Of a stretch of DNA of 64,000 nt, positions 43,901 to 55,700 are shown piece after piece (position 1 is the first letter of the stretch; each line of letters starts with the position of its first letter). The position numbers and the translations under genes were made by a program. The notes below the pieces were generated by a model that saw nothing but the letters and a program-made list of their open reading frames with translations, did not search any database and was not told where the DNA came from. The DNA comes from Spirodela intermedia (taxonomy: Eukaryota; Streptophyta; Magnoliopsida; Alismatales; Araceae). The stretch covers positions 4,119,037-4,183,036 of the forward strand of contig LR746274.1 in NCBI GenBank assembly GCA_902729315.2, in the 5' to 3' direction.

Positions 43901-46707
43901 TTATACATACTTATCATGTTTTATCCCTAATGTCCCTTATAACAGGGGTATATTTAACATTTAATTTTTTAGCATTTGCCATATCTGTAAATAGATTGGG
44001 GAGAGGTTACACATCCATCTGTTTGGCTGACCACCTTCCCCTCCTTGCTGCTGCCTTATTCACCTCTCTTTCTATCACCACTATGTAATGTAATGTCAGA
44101 GATTACTCACCTTATGATTTCATTGTGAATGTACTACAACAAATCTAAGTTGCGTGTTTTTAATAGGGACAATCTACAAAATTGATGCATCCCAAGCTGA
44201 AGTGTCAGAGATTTTCATGAAGATTCGCTCAAGAGAGTGTTTCAGTGTAAACCTTGGACGACCAAACTTCTATAGGATCAGTCTTAAGTTAAGCATTTAA
44301 AGACTCACCCATCTGCTTTCTTTTGAGGAAACAGCCCATCACTTTTCTGACTATCATGCTTGATAGGCCGTACATCAGTCACCGACAAGGATATGAGATA
44401 CTCATGCGGACAATAGGTCATCGTTTTATATTACTAGAAAAGGAACAGAGAGGCCACTTTTGACACTTGCCGCTCATATGTGACGTTGAATTGGCATTCT
44501 AGCAAATTAGATAAATGGGAATCTATATAAGAGCAATCTAGAAAACATACCTCACTTGGGTTGCCCCACAGTCTTCGCAGATATAAATCTGATTCAGCTG
44601 CTACAATACCTGGTGGCAGGAGTTCTGCTCCGCGAGGATTTGTAGGAACGTAGATCTGGAGCAGCAATTAATCACTTTGTCAGTTTAACCTCAAGAGCCT
44701 GGATCATTCATTCACTTCAATTCACACCATATAACCTCCGGGATAACTTAACATAACTAGGTTTTCTGGAAAAGTTAGTTCCCATAAAGAAGCATAAAGG
44801 AAAGAACAATGGTCCAGGATTATCATGCATATAACAAATTACTTGCAGATCAATCATAGATGAATTGAACTTCTTCAGAGTATGTTGGGAGAAATACTAC
44901 ATTGGCCAAGCAATTTACATGTAAAGGTATAGCCATCCACACGATTGAAATAAACTAAACCATTTTTCAAGAAATTTAAAAAAGGATTCTGTAAGCGTAG
45001 TTACAACAAAACCCAAAGAAATTCTGCTTTGACTAATATATCTAAGCAGAGACAAAAAGCTAATAATGAAAAACCAAAGGATGTACGCATGAAAATAAAA
45101 ATTAAATAGGGCAAGAAAACCGCACTGTCCCATAGGAAAAAAGAAACAATTGAGCGATCCTGTACCCAGAATAATTTTAGGTTTTATCAGCTAGACATCC
45201 CACAAATGCTTTGTAACCTAACAAAATTCAAACAATAATGTTATCTTGAGCCAGTCGTGACAATAGACGAGGTTGAATCCAAGCAACTTGTCAATTTTGT
45301 TGGTTGAATCCAAGCAGCTACTTTGATTCAGAAATGCTGAAATCGAATCAAGTCATATCAGGTAGTCCAACTTATTCCCAACCATTATGTGGTTGCTGGG
45401 TTTCCTGCCATGGTTGGAGAAGAAAACACTCATGTGCACTACAATTTATTTTTATTTCCTCTTGACATTGTCCTGTTGGGCTAAAGTCAAATGACTTACT
45501 GGGTACACACCCCAAAAAATCATATCTAACTTACAGGGCCGGAATAGAAACCATGTGACCGATCGGATGCAATTTTTTCCGCTCAACCTGAATATATTTA
45601 GGACTCTCTCATGATCAGTCTACCCACTTTATGGCCGTTGCGTCGAGGATTTGATTTTCCTTCTTGTAGTTTTCTTTTAGTTGATCGGTCCTTCATAGAA
45701 GTGCTATCTTGTCATTTCGTTTAAGTTTCCTTTTGCTGATAGTCCCTTCTTCAAAGGGCTATAGCTATACTCATTTTTCTAACCAGCCAGCCAAGTATCC
45801 TCTCTTATTGAAGACAGAGTTGGGCCTTATTGTGAGCATTTACTCATGAAGACAGTTCTAGTTTATTTTCTCCTCTTCCTCTCGGAGCTTTAATTTCAAT
45901 TCATCAGTACATCAATCTACCATTACGTCTTTTATCTGTGCAAATAAAGAATGAAGCTAACTACGTTATGTGTAAATGTAAAGCTAAATTGGAGTGATAT
46001 CACCATGCAAGAGAATAGTTAGACCAAACAATAAACACATCATCAAAAACAAGATCGACAAAGATAAAAGAGGTCTAGAAAAGCCAAAAACTGAAAAAGG
46101 AAGACATCATCAGCTCCACATGTAGCAAAAGCACGGGTACAATGATTCTCATGTCACCCCAGGAGTTATTGATGCGAAAAAAAATCCACCATATACTATC
46201 TCTCAGGTTCATAGTAAAAGGATATAGTACCTTTGATGTTTCATTCAAATTAGTACTTGACTTGTTCCTCTCCAAACTTTTCGTAGTTGTCCAAGCATGA
46301 TTTAATAATGCTTGGGTAGCAACTCCAGTGTTCTTATCTTCAACATAAGAAATAACGCTGGATGGGAATTGAACCTGAGATGCAAGTCACGGATTTAAAC
46401 AAAATTACTCTTTACAAAAAACTTATACAAGGAAAACAAAGATAACATTCACCTTCGTTATCCTCACTGATGGAAAGGAACTACCAACTAAAAAGCCAAG
46501 CACCATCCCAATAATTGTCATAACGAAAAGCCTCATACCCTCATTTGATTTCCTTAAGAGTCCACTGCAATCACAACACGCAATAATTGGACACGATAAT
46601 CTAGGACATCATAATTAAATATCACCCAAAAAAAGGGTAATAAAACAAAAAAATATGTCAGAGAATGAGTAAGGCAAGAACCCGCGAATGGGATTTAGTT
46701 TTGCCAT
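37924..46707 (-). CDS. DUF707 family protein, 13 coding exons, 389 aa
   Basis: Plant DUF707 protein, sometimes labelled storage protein or lysine-ketoglutarate reductase trans-splicing related; its biochemical role is unknown. Exons: 46707-46682, 46564-46453, 46374-46231, 44655-44551, 39727-39644, 39453-39338, 39249-39148, 39075-38962, 38855-38799, 38712-38646, 38520-38467, 38388-38314, 38037-37924. Phases close over 1170 nt. A short basic N-terminus precedes one membrane segment (about residues 19-40, [16 protein letters not shown]), suggesting a type II Golgi/secretory protein. Conserved text: [113 protein letters not shown]. Intron 4 (39728-44550) carries a copia retrotransposon in the same orientation. 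One intron starts with GC. The ATG at 46707 follows an in-frame TGA; this tiny first coding exon is the least certain part. Confidence 0.92.
38252..38303. repeat. (GGAT)n microsatellite in last DUF707 intron
   Basis: About 12 tetranucleotide units. On the coding strand the (ATCC)n tract begins some 10 bp after the donor GTAAGAAG. Confidence 0.92.
40813..41130 (-). repeat. 3' LTR of the copia element, inner end clipped
   Basis: Matches the right LTR apart from about 21 substitutions. It retains a 43-bp segment missing from the right copy and flanked by TGATCTT repeats. It stops at CTAGAGAG, lacking the terminal TTCAACA; the internal deletion therefore runs into the first few bases of this LTR. 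Confidence 0.9.
41149..41640 (-). pseudogene. Copia pol remnant: GAG-pre-integrase and integrase start
   Basis: The minus-strand frame shows [20 protein letters not shown], then after a frame break [60 protein letters not shown] and [11 protein letters not shown]. These are the pre-integrase domain with its zinc-binding His/Cys and the first part of the integrase core, including the first catalytic Asp regions. It stops right after DDCTR, at the internal deletion, so the rest of integrase, reverse transcriptase and RNase H are missing. Confidence 0.9.
41659..42530 (-). pseudogene. Copia gag remnant
   Basis: Gag-like segments in broken frames: [35 protein letters not shown]-like text, [20 protein letters not shown] (the UBN2-type capsid), and a frameshifted zinc-knuckle-like stretch [10 protein letters not shown]...CWKLHG near 41920-41972. 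A linker follows ([20 protein letters not shown]). Protease sequence is essentially absent between this and pol. Confidence 0.85.
42949..42958 (-). other. Primer-binding site (tRNA-iMet type)
   Basis: The reverse complement reads TGGTATCAGA directly adjacent to the 5' LTR, the usual copia primer site. Confidence 0.9.
42959..43240 (-). repeat. 5' LTR of the copia element
   Basis: 282 bp, both outer ends intact (TGTTGA...TCAACA). It lost 43 bp relative to the other LTR, apparently between two TGATCTT words. Confidence 0.92.
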
Positions 46708-46904
46708 CTTCCCCTGATGCTGGAACACTACCAAATGCGATCAATTCCTGAGATAGACCTTCGGATCATTTGATGACTTCATGACTTGAGACTTAGTGAC
46801 AGTCCCGTAACTTCACCAAAAACAACCTGAGGGGCAACAGCAGCTGAAATAAGTAGAAAAATCAAAGGAGGAAGAGAGGAGGGAGGGAGGGAGGGAGGGA
46901 GAGG

Positions 46905-46908
46905 GGGA

Positions 46909-47000
<92 letters not shown>
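46905..47000. repeat. (GA)n microsatellite upstream of DUF707 coding region
   Basis: About 43 GA units preceded by GGGA repeats, in the probable 5' UTR intron of the DUF707 gene. Confidence 0.93.
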
Positions 47001-47006
<6 letters not shown>

Positions 47007-49725
47007 AGAATTTCATTATCAAGTGAAAATAAGTATGCAACGAAAACACATACCAAAATCTTACAGAATGAAAACCCACTAAAATAAACGAACACACCAT
47101 CTAACCTAACAAGAAGATACAACTTGAGGATGAGCATATAATAAATTCTCAATCCAGCTCTATCCCTTCAACTAGACTAAATACAGTGAAGTGTCGACCT
47201 CTTAAAAATTCTCAATCCAGCTCCAAAAATATATCCTTGCATCAGTCTGACGGTTCTCTGTGTGAAATGTTGAATCCTTTACAGAAGACATGAAATGTTC
47301 CCTATATTTCTCTCCCAAACAATGACCGACGAAACAGCACAGCAAGAAAAACCTCGAGCCATTTGATTTATGATAAATAGAGCGGGTTAATAAGCCAAAG
47401 GAAAATATCATGAAATTTCATTAAGACAAGTCCACAGCAGAACAATGAAAATTCATTCTAATAAGCAGTTATAGAGACTATAATATCCTATCCAACGAAA
47501 TGGTTTCTGCACTCCTTCCACAATAAATGCAATTATTATCTATGCCCTTCCAACACTTTCCTAAATGACAAGTGAGCAGGAACAGATTTCCGCAAAAGAA
47601 TGCTAATGTTGCAGAAGACATTTTTATCCACATTAGATTCCTCATATTCTGCATCTTTCCTTTTCATAAGTAAATAGGAAAAAGGAGTAAAATGTCCCCC
47701 TCTAGCAGATCATCAAACAACATCTTATCTTCTTCACCAAATTTAATTCATCTTACGTTCACAATCAAGGAAGCTAAAACAATTGTTCAATTTTACTTGT
47801 GTGATAACTCCAAGAACAAGCTTTTATCTTGTTGCTATAAATTCATTTACCAACCGATAATTGACATATATACGGAAATGTAGCTACCACATAAGTTGAG
47901 ATAAAGGGTATGCCACAATATCGAATACCAGTAATGTCAAAAACGCTAAACATGTGAATAGATACTTTAAGCAAGAAACATACCCACAATACAGGACAAT
48001 TTTAGAAGACCTTATTTCACATCAGTATTATCCACGTCAGCACACAACGTGTAACACAGTTCACGTTTCAAAATCTCATAGGTAAATCCACGATCCTTTA
48101 ACTGGTGTATTTCAATATGTCCCCAAAAGCAGAAAAAGGGGAGGGGATACTTTTCTACATAAAGAGACATAGGAAAGACAGCAGATCCGATAAAAAGAGA
48201 CTTCCCACTCGCCGGACGATTTAAGGAGAATCACTTCCAAATTCCGGCGGCGAAGATACACTCAGGAACGTAAGCAAACACCAAAGAGCGGTTTTAACTT
48301 ACAGGGATTAGGAAGTATATTTAGATATATTTTTCTGTTCTCTGATTTTGCTTATGGTTGCGTTACACCAATCTCCGAAATCCGGTCCAAGGAATCGGAA
48401 CAGACGAAGTAAAAAGCAAATCAGCAATCAATCTAAGAATCCGTTTTCGGCATTATTAGCGAGAGCAAGCAAACGCATGAGAAGAAAGCAAGAATTCCCA
48501 AAACTAGAAAATCTCAGAAACAAAAAAAACTAAAATAAAGGAAAATGCATCTAGAGTAGTGCCACGACAGAACAAAAATCTAAGTGCAGCAAAAGATGCA
48601 CATTATTTTCTGAAAGAGGAAGAAATCGCAAACCCGTAGAGATCAGAGACCCCGCTTCCCCTCTATGCTAGCTCGGAGCACGTAAGTGAGACACCAGCTC
48701 GGCCTTTCCACTCCCCTCCACCCCTTACCCTCCCCTGCCTCCCGTGCTCTCTATGAAGTCGAGGTTCACCGGCGGGCAACTCGTGACCAACTCCGAGCGG
48801 CGGGATCCACGACGGTGAACCCGCCGGCGGCGAGGAGAACAGCCAGACGAGTTCCGGTGGCCGGCGACCGGCGGCGGCGCCGAAGTTGCACGTGCTCCGG
48901 CTACCACCGCTGATGCCGCTCCCTCCAATGTGCGCCGATACCAACACGAAATATGCGACTACTTCTAATCCCGAATTTAACACAGATTCTTCTCTCTCCT
49001 CTTAATCTCTCCTCTCCTAGACTTTCGAATTTTAGGTGCTTATACGTGGCGCTCGTAACCATTTCCACGTGCCTTCCGTGGTTGCTTATATTAGTAATTC
49101 CGAAATTAATTTAATATCGAATAAATGATGAGGGAAAAAAGGCCGATGATTCGAGGTGCGTGATCGGTGCCACGTGGCCCTCATCGACGAGCTTTTCAAT
49201 AGGGCTACGATGTTTCTCGATCTAGGGGCATGTCATCATTTATTAGAAATGGAAGCTTCTTTTCCCGCTAATAAATGAGACCAGAGTTGGGAGTAACGCT
49301 AGTGGCCAAAGCCGGCGAGTGCCCAAAATGGAAATTTCTGATTTTTTCTAAAAAAAATATTTCGAGATTCTCGAAAATTTATTCTTCTATGATACGTCCA
49401 TTTTTAATAATAGAAGTCGTGAGTCCCTTCTATGGCGAATGAGTAGAATTAAATTCGGGCCAAACTAGTCCGGCCCCAAGCTTTTATGGATCCCACTTGC
49501 ATGATGACTTTTGCCACGTATGCAGAAAGAGGAGAGGCTGTTAATCACGTCATCATGCCAGAGCAGCAGTCGTAGCGGGCGAAGTCAGTGGGGGGTGCTA
49601 TCACAATAAATATTTCAATAGGGATTAATTCATCATTAAAAGTTGAGGTGTGAGGTGGCGTATGAGGATGCGGTGGCGGTAGGGGTGGTGGTAGTTCTTC
49701 GTCTCACAGAGACCACGAAGAGGAA

Positions 49726-49758
49726 ATGGCGTCTTCGTGGTGGTGGTGGCGGTGGTGA
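49726..49758 (+). promoter_or_regulatory. Short uORF just upstream of the ABCB26-like start
   Basis: An ATG in AGGAAATGGCG context opens a 10-codon frame (MASSWWWWRW) that stops 8 bp before the main ATG, in a different frame. The spacing is very short for reinitiation. Function is unproven. Confidence 0.35.
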
Positions 49759-49766
49759 GGAGGACG

Positions 49767-52700
49767 ATGGCGTCGGTTTCTTCGTCCTTTCCTCTCCCAA
49801 TTTCGAGCCGCCACCGCCGCCTCTTCCACCAGTCAGGAGGTGGTCCCCATATCGGCGTCCTCGGCTGGCATCCACCAATGGCTTCTTCGCTAGCTGATGC
49901 TGCGGCAGCGGGGGCCGTCGCCGGCGGAGGCGGAAGGCCGTGGCGGGAGTTGCGGCCGCTCTCTGTGCTCGGTCCGCCTCGCTCGACCAGCAATCGCCGT
50001 CGTCACCAAAGTCAGATGCCCTCCGCCATCTCGGGATCTGCCCGACGTCCATGGAATGCGGTCTCCTGCTGTCGCCGGTCGTTTCGTATTGGAGCGGCGT
50101 CCTATCTGCAACACTCGGGGAGTTTCAGAGATGATGAGGGAGGAGCCGGAGTGGCGGATGGCCTCCGAGGGAATCTGAGCGCGGGAATCGCCCTTGTTCA
50201 GTCGTTGCTTCCAGGGGGCGGTTGGTGGTCGCTCGACAAGATCGTCGGGGAAGGAACGAAGAAGGATGGGGATGGGGGGAAGGACGTATCTGTCCTCTTC
50301 GCCCTCGGAAGGATGCGGCAGCTAGTGGCCGGTGACCAGTGGATCATCTACGGTGGCTTTGCCTCTCTCCTACTTGCTTCGGTACAGCCCCTTTCGTTTT
50401 CATACGTTCGAAGGTCAGCTTTAAAATGAGATACTCCATCCTTATCACCCAACGGGGTGCCTGTAGTTTCGGGGCGTGCATGTTGTTATATTAGTATTGA
50501 AGGTGTAACATCCACTTGGACAAGTTATATAAGGGAGTCAAACGTGGCGGGCCTAAAGCCTAAGTTGAGGATCCACTTGAACAGACCGCAATAGATACAT
50601 GCCTTGAAAATGCTTGTTAGAAATTTTGACAAGAGGGAAAAGTAATCAATCTGAGACCTAATATTGGAATGCATTAAGGATGGGATACTGTGGAATGTAT
50701 TGAGCATTGTTCATCGTGGATCACTAGTTCTCTGTTGCTAAACTGGGGACCAAGTTTTGGTATGAGCTGGGTCTTCAGCTCGTGTACACTTTTCTTACAT
50801 AATATGTCCCATTTGAACTCGCTTGAAACTTGAGTCATGTGAGTTTAAGGTTCTGCCAGAGTGGAGAATTCCAATCGCTTATGACAAGGTGATAAGTGCC
50901 CCTTGTTAACACCCCTATTTGATTGCAATCCTGGTCTTGTCAGATGCATGGAGACTCTATCGCCATAAGTAACATTAAATAGTTTGCCTTCTTCACCTTG
51001 AACTCACATATACTAAGGATTGTAAAAAGTTTGAGGATGAAATCTTATTGATGATAAAAATTCACAAGCAGCTCCAAAAAAATATAAAAAGCGATACCTT
51101 TCAAATCTTTTCCCCAGTAACTTCCCTATCAACAATCAAACAAACCCTTGGACACTAAAGTTGATCAAATATATCATCAGTAGTTGGTTGATGAAGTCTT
51201 GATCTTGGGCTACTGATACACCAGTTATGCCAGTTTTGATATTTGACCAAGAAATTTGTGTTGGATTTCCCATTAAATCAGTACTAAGCTTGATCTCCAC
51301 ATAAAAAGCTTACTCAAAAAGGCATTACTAGGCTTCAGATTGGTTCAATCTTGTGCTCATGCAATTGTATATTATCTGCTCCAGGTTCTCTACAAATGAT
51401 GCCGGAAGAGAAAGTGAGGTTAACTTCCTCATTGTCATCTCAAGTTTAATTTATTTATTAGACTAGCTTAGCTTAACTCCAAAAATGAAAGCTCATGTAT
51501 GGTGCCACGAAAGAATTGTGGAATTGCTGTCGAAAGAATTCTGTCTGTGGACAGAGATTGTACTCCATTTCTAATGGTGGAATTTTTTTGATTTAAGTCT
51601 AACATTTTCATTTTCATCTTTTTTTGACCTGAGCGCTTATGATGACTTTTTGAGTCCAGTGATTTTTAGTGAATTTTCAGTTGGGATGTTAGAGTTGCAT
51701 GACTTTGATCAATTAGGTTAGGTTTTGAAATTTTCAAGTTTTAACATTCGAACTTTTTTCTATTTAAATGAATTCTAGTTATCCCTAAAAGCGCTGTATT
51801 TGAAAATTAAAAGTTTGAATTTCTAACGAAAAATGTCTGAACAGTGTCCACGAGGTTCATTCTACGATTCAGCAGCCCTTCCCAATCTATATCCTGATGT
51901 GAATGTATTGTTTCCATTTAGTAATTATTCATTTTGAGGTTTATCGTCTCATTCCTTTGTGGACAAGTAAACCTACCATCCTTCTTCCCCAACTCCATTG
52001 GTGATCTTGCTGCTAAAACATCTGTGGAGGCAGATGTTTGGAAACTAAAATGTCATGGATGTACTCTGCCCAGTGCTTAAGGGTTCAAATAGCTATAACT
52101 CACAATTTTGTTCACGTGTTTCTTTTTTCTCAAGGAGAGTGGATAGGACTAGTTGAACCTAAAAGGAACAAGAGCCATGACTTGAATTGTATGGTTGAGT
52201 TCTATCCTTTTGACCTTTTTCAAGAGGGATGATCGAGGCAATGGGGAGAGGGAGAGAACATCTGAGGAAATATTAACGAGAACAGGAAATACTATTAAAT
52301 TTTTAGCGAAAGATTGTCGAGCTATTAAAGTAGGAATGAGGGGATAGATGAATTTCTAGCATTTAGAACATTAGAGAGAACTCAAATTCATAACACAGCT
52401 CAAGGGTAATGAAAAAAAGTTGCCTACAATATCTTCCAAAACGGTTTACACATACTGCTAATGGAACTCAGGATATCTTCCAAAACGTTGCCTACAATGC
52501 TCAACGGTATACCTACGAAAAATTTATCTACCGGAACTCAGGATATTTCATTAGATAAATCTTTTTAATGATTCTTCCTCAACCCACACACTTTACCATG
52601 CTTGTCGAATGACTTCATTTGAGCATGCTTATGTTTATTTCCTCTTCTAGATGTGCCCGCTTTAATATCTTGGACAGCATTAACCACTCACGTAGTTTTT

Positions 52701-55700
52701 TTTTGGAAGTTGTTCAGCCTATATTTTTTGGATATTGTACTGTTTTTTTCATGAAATCCTTCATATGAATGCTATGACCATTTTTAGTTACTTTGTGCTG
52801 AGCTCAGGAAGTAAGCCCAATTGGCCTAGTCTTCTATGGGTGTAGTTTTGTTGCCATCTGTCTCATGTGGGACCGGCTCATGCTATTTATTAGAATTTTT
52901 TTTTAATAACATAAATCTGAAACTGAACAAAAAAATGATATGAAGTTGTCAGAGGTACTGAAAGAAGGGTTAGGATTGCCTTTGCATTACCCAACCTTTT
53001 ACTTTTACTTTAACTTGATTTAGTTAGCTTCTGGGATTAAGTCTTGTTTCAATTACATTAAAAGTATATTACCCTCTTAATTTTTCTTTTGCCTCCGTTT
53101 CTACGTTAATACTTACTATTACAATATAATCTTCCTTACTAGTTATCATTGCTTTTCTCACTTCATAAACTTGCTTCAGATGTTCTGCAAATATTTCGCC
53201 CTAACCTGTTGTTCTTAGCTCTCTAATGGAATCAGATCAAGGTGCCATGGGTTTAGACCATAATCTGTTTCAGATTAAGTTTTTATTAGTTTATTTGATG
53301 AATGGCTTGCAGAAATTTGGTTTACAATTTCTAATGTGCTATGCCAATACATGATTACTGATCAAGTATCTTAGCATCCTTCTGAAGCTCAGATTAGTGA
53401 CAACCCTTTGACTAGTTACGTCTGCCGGAAAACTTCAATTGCATTTCCATCTTCTTAATTAAGACCTACAGAAATGTATCAAAATTTTATCAAAGATAAT
53501 GGAAGTGAAGAAAACTTGCCAGGATTATGTGTAGCACCGACAGTGTTTAGCACCAACGATTTTATTCTTGTAGCTTTAATGTTCTTGGGTATTCTGAAAT
53601 ATCTGTGTTTTCAGTCTGATGATTGATTGTATTCTTGCAGTTTTCAGATCTTTGCATTCCACATTTCTTGACAGCATCAATATTTTCCGCTCAGAGTGGT
53701 GAAGCCATGTTGTTCTACAGAAATACAAAGATTTTGCTTTTGCTGTGTTTGAGTTCTGGTATATTCAGGTTCACATCTTATGGAAGAACATTATGTCACC
53801 AATGAGTGTCTCATTTCAATTATTTGATTGTTCATTTGTTGGGTTGTCCTTTAAGTGTATATTTGTCATCCTACGCACATGCATTGTTGATAAGTATTTT
53901 GATTTAAGTGTTTAGATAAAATTTTTCATTTCATGTATTAGTCCATTTTCCTCTGATCAATTTGCCTTTAAGTTATGTTACATAACTTGATAGATCTCTC
54001 TTTCGCCTTCTTGAGGATATCATCTTATAAGGAAGTTTTTCGTCATTAATTTAATGTGGGATGGGGTTGTTAGAAACTTAGTGCCAAGATATTTGATCAG
54101 GCAGCTACCACCAAGATATTGGACCAACTATCAAGCTCTTGCTACTAGTGGAGAAAGGCCTTCCCGTTATGGTAAATACCAGATAGGTAGCCCAATTGGT
54201 AGTGGCTGGCAAAACATGACTACGAAAAAGTCAAGTACGGAGAAACAAGGGAAAGTGGCAATCTATGAATTGATTGGCTTCTAAGTCCTGAGGAGGAGGG
54301 GGCTTATGGAAGATTGTAAACGGTTGTACCACTGAACAACTGGACATGAGAGCATCAAAGGTCGAAATATGCTGTTGATAGTTTACATGATTGATTCGAA
54401 CCCACGATGGAGTGGATGCACAAGAGATGAAGGAAACAAAAGAACAAGCATTTGATAACTACTTTTCACCATAGGAGTACAATCCTCAAGTATTTGAAAA
54501 ATATACTATTAAAACACTTCGTTCTGGATAGATGGACGCAACAAGAGAGTGAATGCAACACTCTGTTCCCTGTGTGAGAATTTAGATATCTTCCCTTGTG
54601 AATACAAAAAATACATCTATAAATAAAGGAGCATTCGCAGGACCTACTATTACCCCAGGAACATAAAAGGGTTGGCCCTTGAAGGAGGGAAAGGAAACAG
54701 TGGAGATCTGTATGCATATCTCAATTAATCCCCTGGTTTTCTCTGACAGCTTTCTATGTTTTGATTCCTGCTGATACAAAGGGTCTGTCACAAGGAGCCG
54801 CCTTCATCCTGAATTAAACTCCTCTCATGAAAAATTACATAATTTTTCCTGCTTAACAATGTGCCCTTTTCCTGCAAATTCAATACCGATTTCACATTAC
54901 TAACATTTGGTTTGCCTCCAACACTCTTTCTTCATATATTAATTCTTTATTTGATCACACAAATTCTTTCCAGCCCTGAAATTTGGTAACCATTTTTTCA
55001 TGGACCTATGTGAAATCCCTTTTAGGGAACTCATGCTTTCTGTGACTCTTTTTATCATATCTTATTTAAGTTTCGTTCGAGCACTGCATCACGAACGCAG
55101 AAACCCTAGGTCGCGAATAAAGGGTGAAAATTAACACGCTCGAGTTGATTATAGTTTGGGTCTGGTATTTATAACAGACCGGCAGTACAGGGGTTGAACC
55201 GGACTGGACTGGGCCAGTTAGACACTAAAAAATAAAGAAAAAATACAACAAAGAAAAGAAAAATCGCAACTTATTCCGACAGTTTCGTACTCGTGGTCAA
55301 GATAAACTTTGCCTTCGACTGGACACATGGCTAGTCTTCATGTATCACGGAATTTGAAAAATAAACTTGTTGGATTGATTAGATGTACCTTCTTTGGAGG
55401 AGAAACAATATGAGTTTCTATTTTAGGAGTGAAAAATCGGGCAATATTCTCAACAGGAAAGTAACTCTTCAAGAATAAGGTTGATTTCTGATAGTTGGTA
55501 AAAAAAGAATTGAGTGTGTTTACAGTTGTATGTGTTGTTATTGTTAATTTTATAATGTTTTGATGTCATCAGACGATGACTTAAATTATCAGGCTGAAAA
55601 CCTGACCAGTAGTTGTCTTCAGCTTTCATTGACTGGATTAAGAAAGGTTCTCAATGAAATTATCACTGTGTTTGATTTAAAATAATGTAATTAATTAGAT

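Larger units (their letters stand above)
46708..49766. promoter_or_regulatory. Divergent region between DUF707 and ABCB26 genes, with probable 5' UTR intron
   Basis: An acceptor-like CTCAG| near 46748 just upstream of the DUF707 start suggests a 5' UTR intron reaching to a GC-rich leader exon somewhere in 48600-48950. This part holds a long GA tract (46905-47000). Both promoters must lie in about 48950-49766. Minus-strand open frames in the GC-rich leader (48663-48983) have no recognised domain. I cannot place transcription starts. Confidence 0.4.

Noticed and set aside
48663-48983. A 106-codon minus-strand frame upstream of DUF707
   Set aside because: GC-rich leader sequence; it does not connect in frame with the conserved DUF707 exons, and an in-frame TGA precedes the chosen ATG.
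54054-54284. A 76-codon plus-strand frame in ABCB26 intron 2
   Set aside because: The ABCB frame passes directly from 53768 to 55891 with conserved residues, and this peptide matches nothing I recognise.
54370-54420. A tRNA B-box-like GGGTTCGAATC on the minus strand
   Set aside because: No A box, anticodon stem or acceptor stem at the right distance; at most part of a SINE or LTR.
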